Of a stretch of DNA of 64,000 nt, positions 39,940 to 51,990 are shown piece by piece. The translations under genes and the position numbers were made by a program. Source of the stretch: Piscicola geometra (taxonomy: Eukaryota > Annelida > Clitellata > Hirudinida > Piscicolidae); NCBI GenBank assembly GCA_943735955.1, contig OX030955.1, forward strand, positions 13,991,583-14,055,582. The letters run 5' to 3'. Each line of letters opens with the position of its first letter. Position 1 is the first letter of the stretch. Under the pieces are notes generated by a model that was not told the DNA's origin, ran no database searches, and was given only the letters and a program-made list of their open reading frames with translations.

Positions 39940-41204
39940 GTGTTTAAATCAGGAGATCTTGTATAGATTTGATGGCCATAGTAATAATTTAATATTTTCT
40001 CTCAAAAAGTATACCCTTGACATTTGAGAAACATTTATAAAAGCATTGTTCTGTTGGTAAAAAAATATTTTCTTTAAATTGACATGAAAAGGGTTTTAAA
40101 TATTATTCTAGTATAGTAATGCATTCATTTAAACAAATAGGGTCAATTTAAAATGAAACTTTTACCCATTAATGAAAAATTGGCAAAAAGCATTAATGAT
40201 CCACCAGATATACTCTTGAAAAGTGACTAGTATCATACCAGTAATACTAGTCATTGTCAGTACCATCTAAGTTAAATTAATTTGATAAAAAAAGATTACA
40301 GAGTTTCATTTGTCTCCAAAATCCATGTGATCTTTTGCACATTTAATCTTGTACTGACATGCATTTCTTTCAATGGCATAGTATGCTATTTCTTTGCACA
40401 TAACTTTTTTTTATTAAATTTTTTTATCGTTGTCATCACTCTACTACTGGAGATTTCTTTTTGACTCAACTTTTTGGCTTTCAGTGCTTTTTATAGTGCC
40501 ATATTTTTGCATCTTTTACAAATTAAACACGGCCTTTTCACTACGTTTTACTCTTTCATGAATTGTTTAAGGTATAATTTGAGAAACAACATGTCAAATT
40601 GTTGAGTTTTAATTAGTTTTTCCCCTCTCAGAGGACAAGTACTTTCTTGCCAGTTTTGCTGGCTCATGTTGTTGCCACCAATCCAGACGACAATTCTCAG
40701 ATTTTGTTCGATAAAATTGAATGATTGATGTATCTTCATAATCTGAAGCTAGATAAGTTCGCAGTCGCTTGTTTCGTGAAGGTTGTATAGTTTTGGAGAT
40801 TTTCTTATCTTCTTATAGTTTCTCCAACTCTTCGAAAATGAATATTTTTAAACGAATGACATAATCTTCTGAAGTTCACAAGTAAAGTGAAAAATTAAAG
40901 TAGGGTTAAAGATTTAATCTGTGGGGATAATTTTATCGAATTTAATCTCCTGTATATTTAAATATTTGTAATATTTATTAAAAATTCTAGACATTAAAAT
41001 ATGTTGAAATTTAAAATGAAAATGATTTTTATTAAAAACTATATTTAACTATTTAGGAATTTTCTTACGAACATACTGAAGTTCTATTTATACTTCACTT
41101 TTTCACTTCTTCCTTGACTTTCTCTTTCTAAGAAATTAGCACCACCTATTCCGATTCCGATAATTAGAATTGGACCATGGATACACAATTGTGAGGTGCT
41201 TGTC
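39940..41204. other. Non-coding AT-rich DNA
   Basis: No gene is supported. A short minus-strand frame (40548-40739) contains LRIVVWIGGNNMS, faintly like a hydrolase-fold segment of transposon proteins, but it is too short to call. Confidence 0.5.
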
Positions 41205-41389
41205 TATATAGCATGGGCGGCGATCCTGGGGGTCCTGGGGTCAGGACCTCCCCAGGATCGCTGCCCATGTGAAGGGGTATTTAAGTAAGCAAAGAATATT
41301 TTTGTTTTAGACAGATATCACTATAACTACACATCATGGGCGGATCCTGGGGTCAGGACCCCCCCAGGATTGCCGCCCATGCTATATAG
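41205..41389. repeat. Palindromic mini-element of the GGCGATCCTGGGG family
   Basis: The outer arms CTATATAGCATGGGCGGC and GCCGCCCATGCTATATAG are perfect inverted copies. Inside are two smaller hairpins of the type GATCCTGGGGTCAGGACC... AGGATCG. It lies directly upstream of the frame at 41420. Confidence 0.8.
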
Positions 41390-41419
41390 CTTTGTTCAAA
41401 TACGAGGTTTTTTTCATAG

Positions 41420-41939
41420 ATGGAACCAATCGATAAAAAACAAAGAAAACTAGAGGCCGATCAACGTTATCGGGAGAAAATGAATGCCGAACACAGAGAT
41501 TTATATAACGAACGCAAAAGAAGGGCAGCCAAGAAGTACAGAGAATCTAGGAAGACAACGTGGAGCGAAAGTGAGAAGCGAGCAGTCCGAAAACACGTAA
41601 ATGAGAAAAGGCGTCTGCAGCGGTCACGAAAGAAGCAGCAGCAGTAAGCTCAATCTTCTCCACTTAGCCTCGATCTACCAGTAGCTGCCAGTACCCGCAC
41701 CAGCAGCCCAGTTGCTCGACAACGGGCCTGTACCACTCAAGCGACCAAATCACGGACAACTGTTTCTGCCTGCAGCACATCGGGTTCTGGCATCGATGCT
41801 TCTGGGACTGGTGAAGTCAGCACCACTCAAAGTCGAAAAAAGCCCCGAGAAAGATGCTCCCGGATGCATACGCATCTCAAGTTGGAAAATATGGAGTTGG
41901 AGCTATGGCGCCTGCGAAAACGAGTATATTTTATGGTAA
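41420..41939 (+). pseudogene. Basic, coiled-coil-like protein exon with an internal stop
   Basis: 41420-41647 encodes a Lys/Arg/Glu-rich 75-residue stretch (MEPIDKKQRKLEADQRYREK...) predicted to be helical. It ends QQQ then TAA at 41645-41647. The same frame stays open after that stop to a GTAAGT donor at 41938 (AQSSPLSLDLPVAASTRTSS... KLENMELELWRLRKRVYFM). This suggests one exon broken by a nonsense change, or a reading-through sequence. The basic N-terminal style resembles uncharacterised transposon-associated proteins. A possible next exon starts after GTGCAG at about 42016. Confidence 0.45.
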
Positions 41940-43295
41940 GTGTCTCTAAAATATAATTTTAAATTAAGTTAGTAATTTATTTGTTAACTAATATATTTGT
42001 TTTTATTTGTGCAGAAGAAGAAAACAGAAACTGATTTATCCAGAAATTATCCGATTTTCTTTAAAATGTCTGTGTTTTTAGCTGTTACGACTTCAATTAG
42101 CCGAACTATTCCAAACTAAAATAAATCTGTTTTTGAAATTTGTTGCTTTGCTAATTTCAATGTATAGAACATGGTCACAACAATTCAGTTTTTATAAAAA
42201 TAATAAATAATACTAACAAATAATAATAATAAAATTTCAATTTTAAAACACCTATAAAATTGTTCATAAATTGGTAATTGAAAAGATTACTTGTCTATAC
42301 CTTTTTCAATTCGACAAGACAACAAAAAAATATTTTAAATTATTTTTTAAAATTATTTTGAAATTGTCTTTGAAAAAACTTCACTTTTTTAAAAATCAGT
42401 GCTCAAAAAAATTAACGATATCGTCTCATACCGTGAAAAAGTCCGTAAAACGGCATGTCAACGCGTAACCCGTATTTGATTGTCGATAAAAATAACTAAG
42501 TTATCAAATTAAATGTTACTTTTGACATTTATTTTTATGATGTTTTTTCTTGGAAAGTAAGAAGGAAGCTTTAATCATAGTTTTAAGATTCAATTTAAAC
42601 TTAATTAGTTTATACTTTCTTTTAAATAGCGTAACTGCCTCGTTTATGACTAATCTGTGTTAAACTTTTGGAACATTGGGTCAAAAAGGTCAGAAACTAA
42701 CTCAATAAAATTTAAACTAAAGACATAGTAAGACATTTTGTGAAAAATTATACACATAAAAATTAATTTAAAATATTTCATAATAGAGCAGTGTTCAAAT
42801 TCAAAGACTTATAAAAAAACTTCCATGTTTATCTATTTATAAGTTTTTGAATATTATCAAATAATACTTCTATCTCGGACCTACTTATAAGTATTTTGAA
42901 TGTCTAATTTCTTTTTAACCTCAAATGATCTAGAATTTTAAAAGTGAGCCTTAAAGCTATATAAATTCATATAAAGGTATTTTAAACATGTTTAGTTTAT
43001 TCTAAATGAAGATGAGGCTCTCAGTACAGAAAATAACGCCGTGCTTATGACGCAGAAAGAGTGGCTATTGGAAAAGCTAATATAAAAAGATACTATATTG
43101 GTAGCAGAAATTCCGAATAAACTTATGAAACATCTTATTATTCGGATCCAATATAATTTAGTTTTTTTAAACTTCAAATAATAATAATACTTATAATTTA
43201 TATCTTTTCTTGTTTCTTGGTTTTAAATTTATCTTGCTCTCGGAATTAAAATCTTTTAACGGACTACAATAAAAACTTATTATAAAAGAAAGAAG
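41940..43295. other. Non-coding AT-rich DNA
   Basis: No recognisable gene or repeat is visible beyond the possible short exon near 42016. Confidence 0.5.
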
Positions 43296-43299
43296 TGCC

Positions 43300-43995
43300 A
43301 GGGCATCAAATTGAGCACCAATACACAGCTTGCAAGCACCCACTGGCTACCTACTTCACAAGGCAGATGAGCTCGGCAGATGAAGGATTATACTGTCAGA
43401 ACGAATATTCTATAAATGACTGTGTTTATGTCTCTTATCTATTTAAAACTGGTCTAGCCCAATGTCTTTAAAATTGAATCGACTAAAAGTTGAAATTATA
43501 GTTTTTGATAAAAATGGTAAACTAATTAATGATCTATGCAATTTTTCCTCTCATACTATTGTTCCTTCTAATCATAGTCGTAGCTTAGGATTTATTTCTG
43601 ACTCAAAACTAACCTTATCAAACCAAATTCTATTTTTCACTAAATCTTGCTATTTTCATCTCAGACGTATTAGACAATTATTACCTTACTTAAATGACCC
43701 TTCTTTAAAGATGTTAGTTTCTGCACTTTCTCTATCTCGAATTGACTATTGTAATTCACTCTATTATAAATTACTTGAAAGTACTTTAAAACCATTTTAA
43801 TTATGCAGCTAGAAGCGTTATCCGTACTCCTTTTTATCATTACATTATGCAGGTCCATATATTTGGAACTAATTACCTCCTTATTTAACTACTTCTAAAT
43901 CATTATTTACTTTTCGTAAGGATCTGAAGACATATCTGTTTAACAAATTTATTTACGAGCGATTTTGAGTTTGAGAAAAGAGCGCTATAGAAATT
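43300..43995 (+). mobile_element. CR1/L2-like LINE fragment with internal deletion
   Basis: 43462-43800 encodes the late reverse transcriptase segment, including SLGFISDSKLTLSNQI, HLRRIRQLLPYL and ALSLSRIDYCNSLYYKLLE. After a jump, TTTTCGTAAGGATCTGAAGA and CATATCTGTTTAAC match the C-terminus. It ends AGAGCGCTATAGAAATTGAT with an ATTGATTTG tail, like the LINE end at 32905-33212. The upstream 43300-43430 matches 47590-47720 (AGCTTGCAAGCACCCACTGG) and may be another repeat. Confidence 0.8.
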
Positions 43996-45450
43996 GATTT
44001 GATTGAATTGAGTTAGTTCCATTTACCTCTCCAAATACATTATCATGCAGCAGCTTGTACCATCACCTGCAATACGCAAAAGAAACGTGATTTTAGTTTA
44101 GATTAAAAAAACATCAATGTGGTGAACGTTCAAAGGGTACTAATGAAACAACTTTAAAATGGCCAGAACAGCAGTAATGAGTGATTTCGGTGCCTTTTGG
44201 AGTCTCCCAGTCGTTCTAGCTCTGGAGATGTTATCTTTAGTAAGCAATAGCACGAGTCTTCTCATCCGTGATCAAGTGTGAAATTATTATATTGATTTAA
44301 TCAAAAACTTACAAGAAGCACTAATTTGACAATTCATTTGAGCAAACAAATAGTTATTATCTTTATGTTTATCTGCAACAACGTGCTATCTGCGAATGCA
44401 ATAAGAATTGAACTTGAGCTCGAACATAATTTTATATATGCATCTCTGTCCACCATCAAAAGGATTGAAATTATATTTTTTACTGCTAAAGGCGTGTTAT
44501 TGTGGAGAGAAATTGAGAGTTTGTGGAGTTTGGCACTTTAAAATTACGCACCCACACATACATGAATAAGCATAATCACATATTTGATCTTTTTTTAAGC
44601 GTTTTATAATCATTTTTTCTTTTTTTTAATTATACTTATGTTTGATAAGTTTGATACTCATGTTTGCGGGGATCATGCTCCGTCTGTTGATTATATAAAG
44701 CAAACAAATTGAAACTTTTATTTCAGTATTTTCTTAGATGAAATAAAACTGTCTCATAAAAATTGCTCAGTAAAATGACGGAGATGTATTAGTTTCAATG
44801 CAGTGCTACTGATTGACTTGAGGCAATTACAATTATCAGTGGACAATGTCCACTAGAGATGCTCCTTTACCGAATCCATTTATATTTGGCGAGTACTCTT
44901 ACAACGTAAAAGTCTTGACATATATTTTCTTCTTCTAAGATTTGAGAAAAAGGTCAATATAATTTTGCTGAATAAGGAGATTCAAAGATCAAAACCACAC
45001 TAAGTGTCATTCTTTCGCACAATCAAGCTTTTGAAATAGCAACATATAACAAAAATTAAAAACAATTTGGCCTTTTTCAAATACATCGTATATCGCGCGT
45101 CTAGTTTCGAAATTAAACAAAATTACTAAACAGTGCTCCAGAATGGCTTTCACTTAGCAACGTTTAAGACGTCATAAATTTATAAACATACAATAAGAAC
45201 AGCAACAACAACAATAATAATAAAAATAATAATAAAAATTATTAAATTGTATAATAAAATTTTTAAATAAATAGTTAAAATATTTTTTTACAAATAAAAT
45301 AAAAATACAATGATAATATTATAATTATAAGTTATTACCTTGTTTTAAATAAAACTTTTTAAACGTTTCAGAAAATTTTATTTTCTACTTATGCGCATTG
45401 ATTGATTTTTCTAATTTTTACAGCATCACAAAGTTTTGGAAGTACTACTA
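43996..45450. other. Non-coding AT-rich DNA
   Basis: No supported gene. 44326-44541 is an open frame without recognisable features. Confidence 0.5.
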
Positions 45451-46687
45451 CCCTGTGAACATTCTATATGGGCCTATATGGGTCCCATATGGGCTAAATG
45501 GGCTAAGTGTAATCAATATGGGTCCTATATGGGCTTCGTGGGCTAGAGATTATCTATATGGGCCCTATATGGGTCCTATATGGGCTAAATTGGCTTTAAA
45601 AAAGAATAAAATTTAACGTGTTTTTAAAGAAAAACCTATTTGGGAAGTATATGGGTCCTAAATGGGCTAAATGAGCTTTGAATAATAATAAAAGTTAAAG
45701 TGTTTTCAAGGAAAGCCTATGTGGGTCCTATATGGGTCCTATATGGGCTAAATGGGCTTTGAATAATGAAAAAAGTTGAAGTGTTTTCATGGAAAGCCTA
45801 TGTGGGTCCTATATGGGTCCTATATGGGCTAAATGGGCTTTGAATAATGAAAAAAGTTGAAGTGTTTTCATGGAAAGCCTATGTGGGTCCTATATGGGTC
45901 CTATATGGGCTAAATGGGCTTTAAAAAAATAATAGTTCTGAATGTTTTCAAGGAGAGCCTATGTGGGTCCTATATGGGTCCTATATGGGCTCAATGGACT
46001 TTGAATTATTTTAACATATGGCCATGGTAATTATTCAATAGTTCAACAAACTTTTCGAAACCCCACAAGTTGTAATCAATGTATTCAATATCTATATAAG
46101 ATAACAGCCATTTTTATTAATATGTGTAAGAACAAAAAAAAGCCGGTTAGCACTCTCCTTTACAAGAACAAATGAAATCGTGGTATTTAATTCATCAATA
46201 AATGATTCGCAACAGGTTCTGTCAAAAACAACATACATACAGAAGAGAAATCGAAGTACACGTGTCCAAATTAGAAAAGCAAGCCAAGCTAAATTTAAAA
46301 AAAAATAATCTTGAAGAATCCGATTAATCACATTTTTTATATTTGGACTATTTTTCTTACATCTTTAAATTTATGTTTGGCAGAAATATTTTAGTTGCTT
46401 TTTATAAAAATAAATAATTTATCAAGCAATCATGTGTTGCCCGTATAGCCCATATGGGACCCACTTAATTTGGTGTAGCATTTTGACATGGGTCCCATAT
46501 GGGCTGCCCATATAGGGCCCATATAGGACCCATATAGGTCCCATATAGGCTGCCCGTATAGTTGCCCATATAGCCCATATGGGACCCACTTAATTCGGTG
46601 TAGCATTTTGACATGGGTCCCATATGGGCTGCCCATATAGTTGCCCATATGGGACCCATATAGGTCCCATATGGAATGTTCACTGGG
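45451..46687. mobile_element. Internally deleted CACTA-like element, 1,237 bp
   Basis: The ends CCCTGTGAACATTC and, in complement, CCCAGTGAACATTC match the 6.2 kb element. The likely 2-bp duplication is TA (45449-45450 and 46688-46689). In reverse orientation its left part equals 29545-30751 and its right part (46140-46687) equals 24567-25400, so the transposase region is gone. Part of a DUF4806 gene 3' region remains (around 46141-46320). It depends on transposase from elsewhere. Confidence 0.9.
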
Positions 46688-46689
46688 TA

Positions 46690-47075
46690 TATACATAGCA
46701 ACCACCAGGGATTTTTCAAAAATGTCAATTTAAAAAATAATAATATATATTTAATAGATTTTGATTTACAGATTGTTTTTATTATTTTTATTATTCCAAT
46801 TGGTTCAAAAGTTATTCAGCTTTAAAACTCGAATAAATTGAACTTTCAGAAGAATAACGTACAGCGCTATTTGGCTTGAATAAATATGCGTTTCATGGAC
46901 CTGACTTAGAGAGTCTAACTTTTTCACCATACTTTTTCAATATCTCTCGTATATTGATGAAACTTTTTAATGAATGAAAATTCAAATTAAAAACTTAAAT
47001 TAAAATCATATTTTGACAACTGAAATGAAAAAGTAACTTTATAGTGCTTTTGGGTGTCGTTCATGACGCCGGGAT
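46690..47075. repeat. Left part of a split repeat matching 33596-33965
   Basis: Landmarks match 33596-33965 in order up to GTCGTTCATGACGCC. The match then stops and resumes at 50456 with CATGACGCCAGTATGATC. Confidence 0.8.
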
Positions 47076-48845
47076 CCATTTAAAGTTTAAATAAGACTCG
47101 AAACATTAACATAAGCAAAGAAGATTTAGCTTAGACGACAAATAAAATATTAATAAATATTAATAAAATATATAGACTAAAGTTAACTTAATCATTAAGG
47201 TCCTTTAACACAAAAAATGGACTATAATAAAACATCCTAAAAATATAAAAAATAAAAAATATAAAAACAAAAAAATATAAAAACAAAAAAATATAAAAAC
47301 AAAAAATATAAAAAAATAAAATATAAATATAAAATAAATAAAAAATTTAAAATAGTGTTTATAATTGTTTTAATGTTAAAAATTAATATAAAAAAAGTTT
47401 AAATTATTTTTTTCAGAACAACTGTCTAACGAACTAAAATAATTTAATATATTCGCAATACGTGAAAAACTTATTTTAAAAAGGTAGAATGGGATAAAAA
47501 AGTCTTCAAGAAGAGATTTTCATGGAAAGAAACATTGGTTTGCTGCGGCCATTCCTTGACAAATAGAAGACATGAATAATCTGGAAGAAGATGTGCTAGG
47601 GCTTCAGATTGAGCACTAGTGCAAAGCTTGCAAGCACCCACTGGCTACCTACTTCACCAGGAAAATGAGCTCTGCAGATGAAGGACAGACTGTCTTCAGA
47701 ATGACTCTTCTACACATGACTCAAACTCAAAAGGACCAGAATCCTAAAACTTTGATTTTTTAAATTTATTCATTAAATCGATGTAGATTATAGGAATATT
47801 CACTAACTTCAAATAAGTTATTTTTTTCGCAATTTACTTCGAAGTTGTGATTGTGTTCTTTGAAATATTTTTTTAATGATATTGTTACTTTGAAATTAGG
47901 AAGAGAGCCTTCGTAAACTATAAATTTATTGAAAAACCTTTCATTTATTTTCTAAAAAATATTATGCAAAATATAATAATAATTTTCTAAAAATATATAT
48001 CAAGGAGAAATCAGTGGATAGAAATTGACATCATGACAATAATTGAATAATAAACTATTTAGTCTAAAATACTAGGTCCTAGTAACTAAGGAAAAAAAAT
48101 ATGCATCCTAAAACCATTTTGATGTTTGAAGAGCATCTGTCATTGATTCATTTTCTATTTTGAATATTTGAAGAGATTTGCAATTTGATTGATTTAATAT
48201 TTTATTATTTTTTTAAAAGTATTTTATTCATAATACCATCTGATGGTACAAGACCATCTTGAGTTTTTATAATAGTTGAAATTAGTTCAAGTGTTTTTTC
48301 GGTATTAACATTTAATAATTAAAGTTTCACTTCAAATACATTCTTTGGTAAATTACATGAAAGTAAAGTTGTGTAAGATATGAGTTTAATTTTTTCATCA
48401 GAATAATTTGTTTTTTATAGTTTTAAGTACATTTATCCTAGAAGATTTGCTTTGTTAAAATAGTGAGAATATAGGTGAGTTCATTAAGCTCTTTTCATGA
48501 GTATTTTTCACATTTCTCATGATTATTAAACATTAAACAAAATTCACTAATTTCAGATTATTTTCATAACAAAATTCAATGATTTAAGAATATTTTCCTC
48601 ACAAAGTTCACTAACTTTAAATTATTTCTTTAAATGTTTCAACAATGGCCTAATTTTACCGATTTAAATGGTTTTGTAGTTAAGAAAAGTAATTAATTTG
48701 GAATGCAAAATGTGTTGAAACATGAACCTTAATCTATTCAGAAATATAGAAAATCCGTTTTGGAGTTACTATTATTAGTTTTTAAATAACATATACAGAT
48801 ATGTAACCACAGACAATAACAATCAAGTCTTATTTAATTGTAAAC
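47076..48845. other. AT-rich insertion or spacer with A-rich minisatellite
   Basis: 47225-47340 is a run of AAAAATATAAAAAC-type units. 47590-47720 repeats 43300-43430. No gene is seen. This stretch lies inside the repeat shared with 33596-34130, so it probably arrived by insertion. Confidence 0.55.
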
Positions 48846-50450
48846 TAGAGGTCGGACATGGACGAATTTTCATTCCCGGTCCCGTCCCGTTCCCGAAATT
48901 TGTTTTCCCGTCCCGTCCCGTTCCCGATGGGACATCAGAATTTTGATTAAATTTTGATTACCGTCCCGTCCCGTTCCCGAAATTTGTTTTCCCGTCCCGT
49001 CCCGTTCCCGATGGGACATCAGAATTTTGATTCCCGTCCCGTCCCGTTCCCGAAATTTTTTTTCCCGTCCCGACTCGTTCCCGAAAGCTTTTTGTTTTTA
49101 TTCATTTTCGCTGCCGTTTTCACTGGGTCCAAACTTGCTTGTTCTAAAATTTTTCAAAATTTATTATTTGAAGGTCAGAGAATATTTCTTTTAATAAAAT
49201 AAAAAAAACACGATTTAAATTTCAAATATTTATTGAAATGAAAGTATTGAAGTTAGTCATTGTTTTTGAGTAATTCAACCAAGTCTTTATTGTTTTTCAC
49301 ACGGGTTAAACCGTTAAGAGTTTCAGCTTTCAAATGAGATGATTTTGGGTCTGAAGTTAAACGACCACATATTGAGAAATTCCGTTCACAGGGAATATAA
49401 CTTGCAGATATACTAAACAAAATTTTGGCTACTTCTTTTAGTATTTTAAAATTGCTCATTTTACTCCAATAAAATAAAACAACTTTATATTCTCCTATTT
49501 TTTTGGGACGTTATTGTGAATATTTGTACAATTCATCCTCTTCTGAATTTTTTTATTCGTTCATTATTATTAATTCTTCAATAATGTTAGAAATATGTTT
49601 TTTGACAACATTCTTTTTCTCCACAACTGCAAATATAAAATCATTCGTATAATTTGATAGTATAATGATTTTATTATAATTTTTACGTTATCAAAACAAA
49701 CATAATAGGTCTAAATAACCATCATTTGTTTTTTTTCTCAACGGCACTGCAGCTTGGTCTGGCTGTACAAAATAGAATTAAATTTTCTCTAATGAAAGTC
49801 TTGGTATTTATTTCTAACTTTTTCCAATTATTCTTTCATACTGGGGATGCAACAGACATGCTGTCATAGGAATAAGATCAATGGCATCTTTTCTTTTGTC
49901 GAAATGATCAACTGAGCAATCATTTGGAAATTAATCATTCAAATTCAAAGTATTTATTTATAAAATTAAAATAATAAAACTGACCAGTTTGATTTTATCT
50001 GAAAAGTTTTCATCATCACCCATTTGTTCTAATCTCCCTAATCTTTGGACTCATCATAACAACTTCAAATATAGTGTTGGAGATTTCGACATTGGCAATG
50101 GTGGCTTCGTTATACATTTCTATTGCATTTGATACTTATTTTAAGTACGGAGTATCGATGAAATAAAGATTTCCATACTTAGAAGTTTGCTGAAAAATCA
50201 TTGTTAAAGAATCCAATCCCAATAACTGTTATTCCCGTTTTTCCCGTTCCCGATTTAAAAGTTGATTCCCGTTCCCGAATTTTCCCGTTCCCGATTTGAA
50301 TGTTGATTCCCGTTCCCGTTCCCGTCCCGAAAACCTATTCCCGGTTCCCGACTTTTCCCGTCCCGAAATTAATTTTCATTCCCGTTCCCGCGGGAGTCCC
50401 GCAGGTACCCGCGGGTACCCGGTCAGATCGGGTACCCGGTCCGACCTCTA
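48846..50450 (-). mobile_element. hAT transposon remnant, 1,605 bp, with 8-bp target duplication
   Basis: The ends are TAGAGGTCGGAC and, in complement, TAGAGGTCGGAC, perfect over 12 bp. A perfect 8-bp duplication TTGTAAAC flanks it (48838-48845 and 50451-50458). Subterminal regions are dense in CCCGTTCCCG/TCCCGTCCCG units. It retains the C-terminal piece of a transposase (49253-49459). A truncated relative is at 15520-16110. Confidence 0.95.
49253..49459 (-). pseudogene. hAT transposase C-terminal dimerisation domain fragment
   Basis: The minus-strand frame of 68 codons reads VAKILFSISASYIPCERNFS, then ICGRLTSDPKSSHL. This is the hAT dimerisation domain, and the Glu in CERNFS fits the last catalytic residue. 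Everything upstream of it is lost, so it cannot act alone. Confidence 0.85.
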
Positions 50451-50455
50451 TTGTA

Positions 50456-50600
50456 AACCCATGACGCCAGTATGATCAATTTGAATGATTTGAATGTTTT
50501 TTATTCTATTTAAGATATTAAAAACATTTCGGCATTTTATTTTTCCCATGAAAAAAAATAATAACAAAAAATCGTATGAAACCCTAATCTTAAACCCTTT
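50456..50600. repeat. Right part of the split repeat matching 33957-34080
   Basis: It starts CATGACGCCAGTATGATC and follows the 33957-34080 copy (CGGCATTTTATTTT, CATGAAAAAAA). The hAT target duplication lies exactly at this left edge. Confidence 0.7.
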
Positions 50601-51199
50601 CTGAGTCTAAAGTTTAGAAGCATTTAGAGAGTCAAGAGCGTCAGAAAATCATTTCAAAGTTAATTTTCCAATTTTGATTTTCAATTTTAATTATCATATT
50701 TTTTAATTCATATTTTTATATGCTTTATTTCAATGTGAATTGAATTAGGAGACAAAATGGCGTGTAGCGAGCTTTTACGCATGCACTTTTAGTTATCTAG
50801 AAAGAACCTAAAACTTCTAAATGACAGGCGATACTGTGTATGTATGATGTGGTCTTGAGGGCTCAAAAATAGGTTTAACTCAATGATTTTAGTATAATTT
50901 CGAGGAAAATGAAATTTATTTTCAAAATTTAATAAAGGGTTTTTAAAATAAGTTGCTGATTTTAAAGATTTTTGATAAAAACATTTCACCCTTGTCTAAA
51001 AACATTATACATCTTTTTCTGCACATCAAATTTAATATCCTTTGACATATTTTATAGAACTTTTAAAGAAGTTTGCAAAAATATGCTGTAGCCCCAACTG
51101 TGGGTAACATAGTGTAAAACTAGTTATCGTTTTTAAAATTGTTATTTAGTTTTTATATTATTAAAAATATATTACATGCACGCACCCACATACACGCCC

Positions 51200-51442
<243 letters not shown>

Positions 51443-51464
51443 CTCACGAGTCGACGAAGACCAT

Positions 51465-51990
51465 TTTATAGTTATTCAGGTGTGTGTGCGCAGATGGCTG
51501 ATGAGGCCGATCCTGGCACGGAAGGTTCGGGAACATGAGGGACATGGGATGAGTGGGACGTCTCCAGGAGGGTTGACAGTGCGAGCTTTTCGGACTTGCC
51601 TCAACTTTTCTGCGGCGTTGATCCTGTTTGCCTCACAGGTCATGGCACCTTTGTGAATGGAAGAACGCCAGGTGGAACGATTTGTTGCTGCTTATTCCCA
51701 AGTTTCTACGTTGATGGAAAACGCTTTTAGTGAGGTTTTCAGAGTGTCTTTGAAGCGTTTTTTTGTCCACCCTGAGACCGCTGTGCATGCAGAAGTTCAC
51801 CATAGAAGAGTCTTTTTGGCAGTCTCTCGTCTGGCATTTGGACTACGTGCCCTGCCTAGCGAAGCTGAGATTGCATTAGCAGGGTGAAGATGCTGGAAAG
51901 TCCTGCTATGGACAGTACCACTGTGTCTGGAATTTCGTCTTGCCATTTTATGCCGAGGATTTTCCTGAAGCTTGTTGTGTGAAAGTCATA
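51465..51990 (-). pseudogene. LINE polymerase C-terminus with a C2H2 zinc finger
   Basis: Minus-strand frames read KRFKDTLKTSLKAFSINVET, then RSTWRSSIHKGA, and finally CPSCSRTFRARIGLISHLRT followed by His. This is the end of a known group of LINE polymerases that finish with a single C2H2 finger. A stop after the RETAKKTLLW region and frame changes show it is inactive. It abuts the CA microsatellite. Confidence 0.8.

Noticed and set aside
40548..40739. LRIVVWIGGNNMS as part of an SGNH-type hydrolase in a LINE or DNA transposon
   Set aside because: Only about 15 residues fit, with no flanking support.
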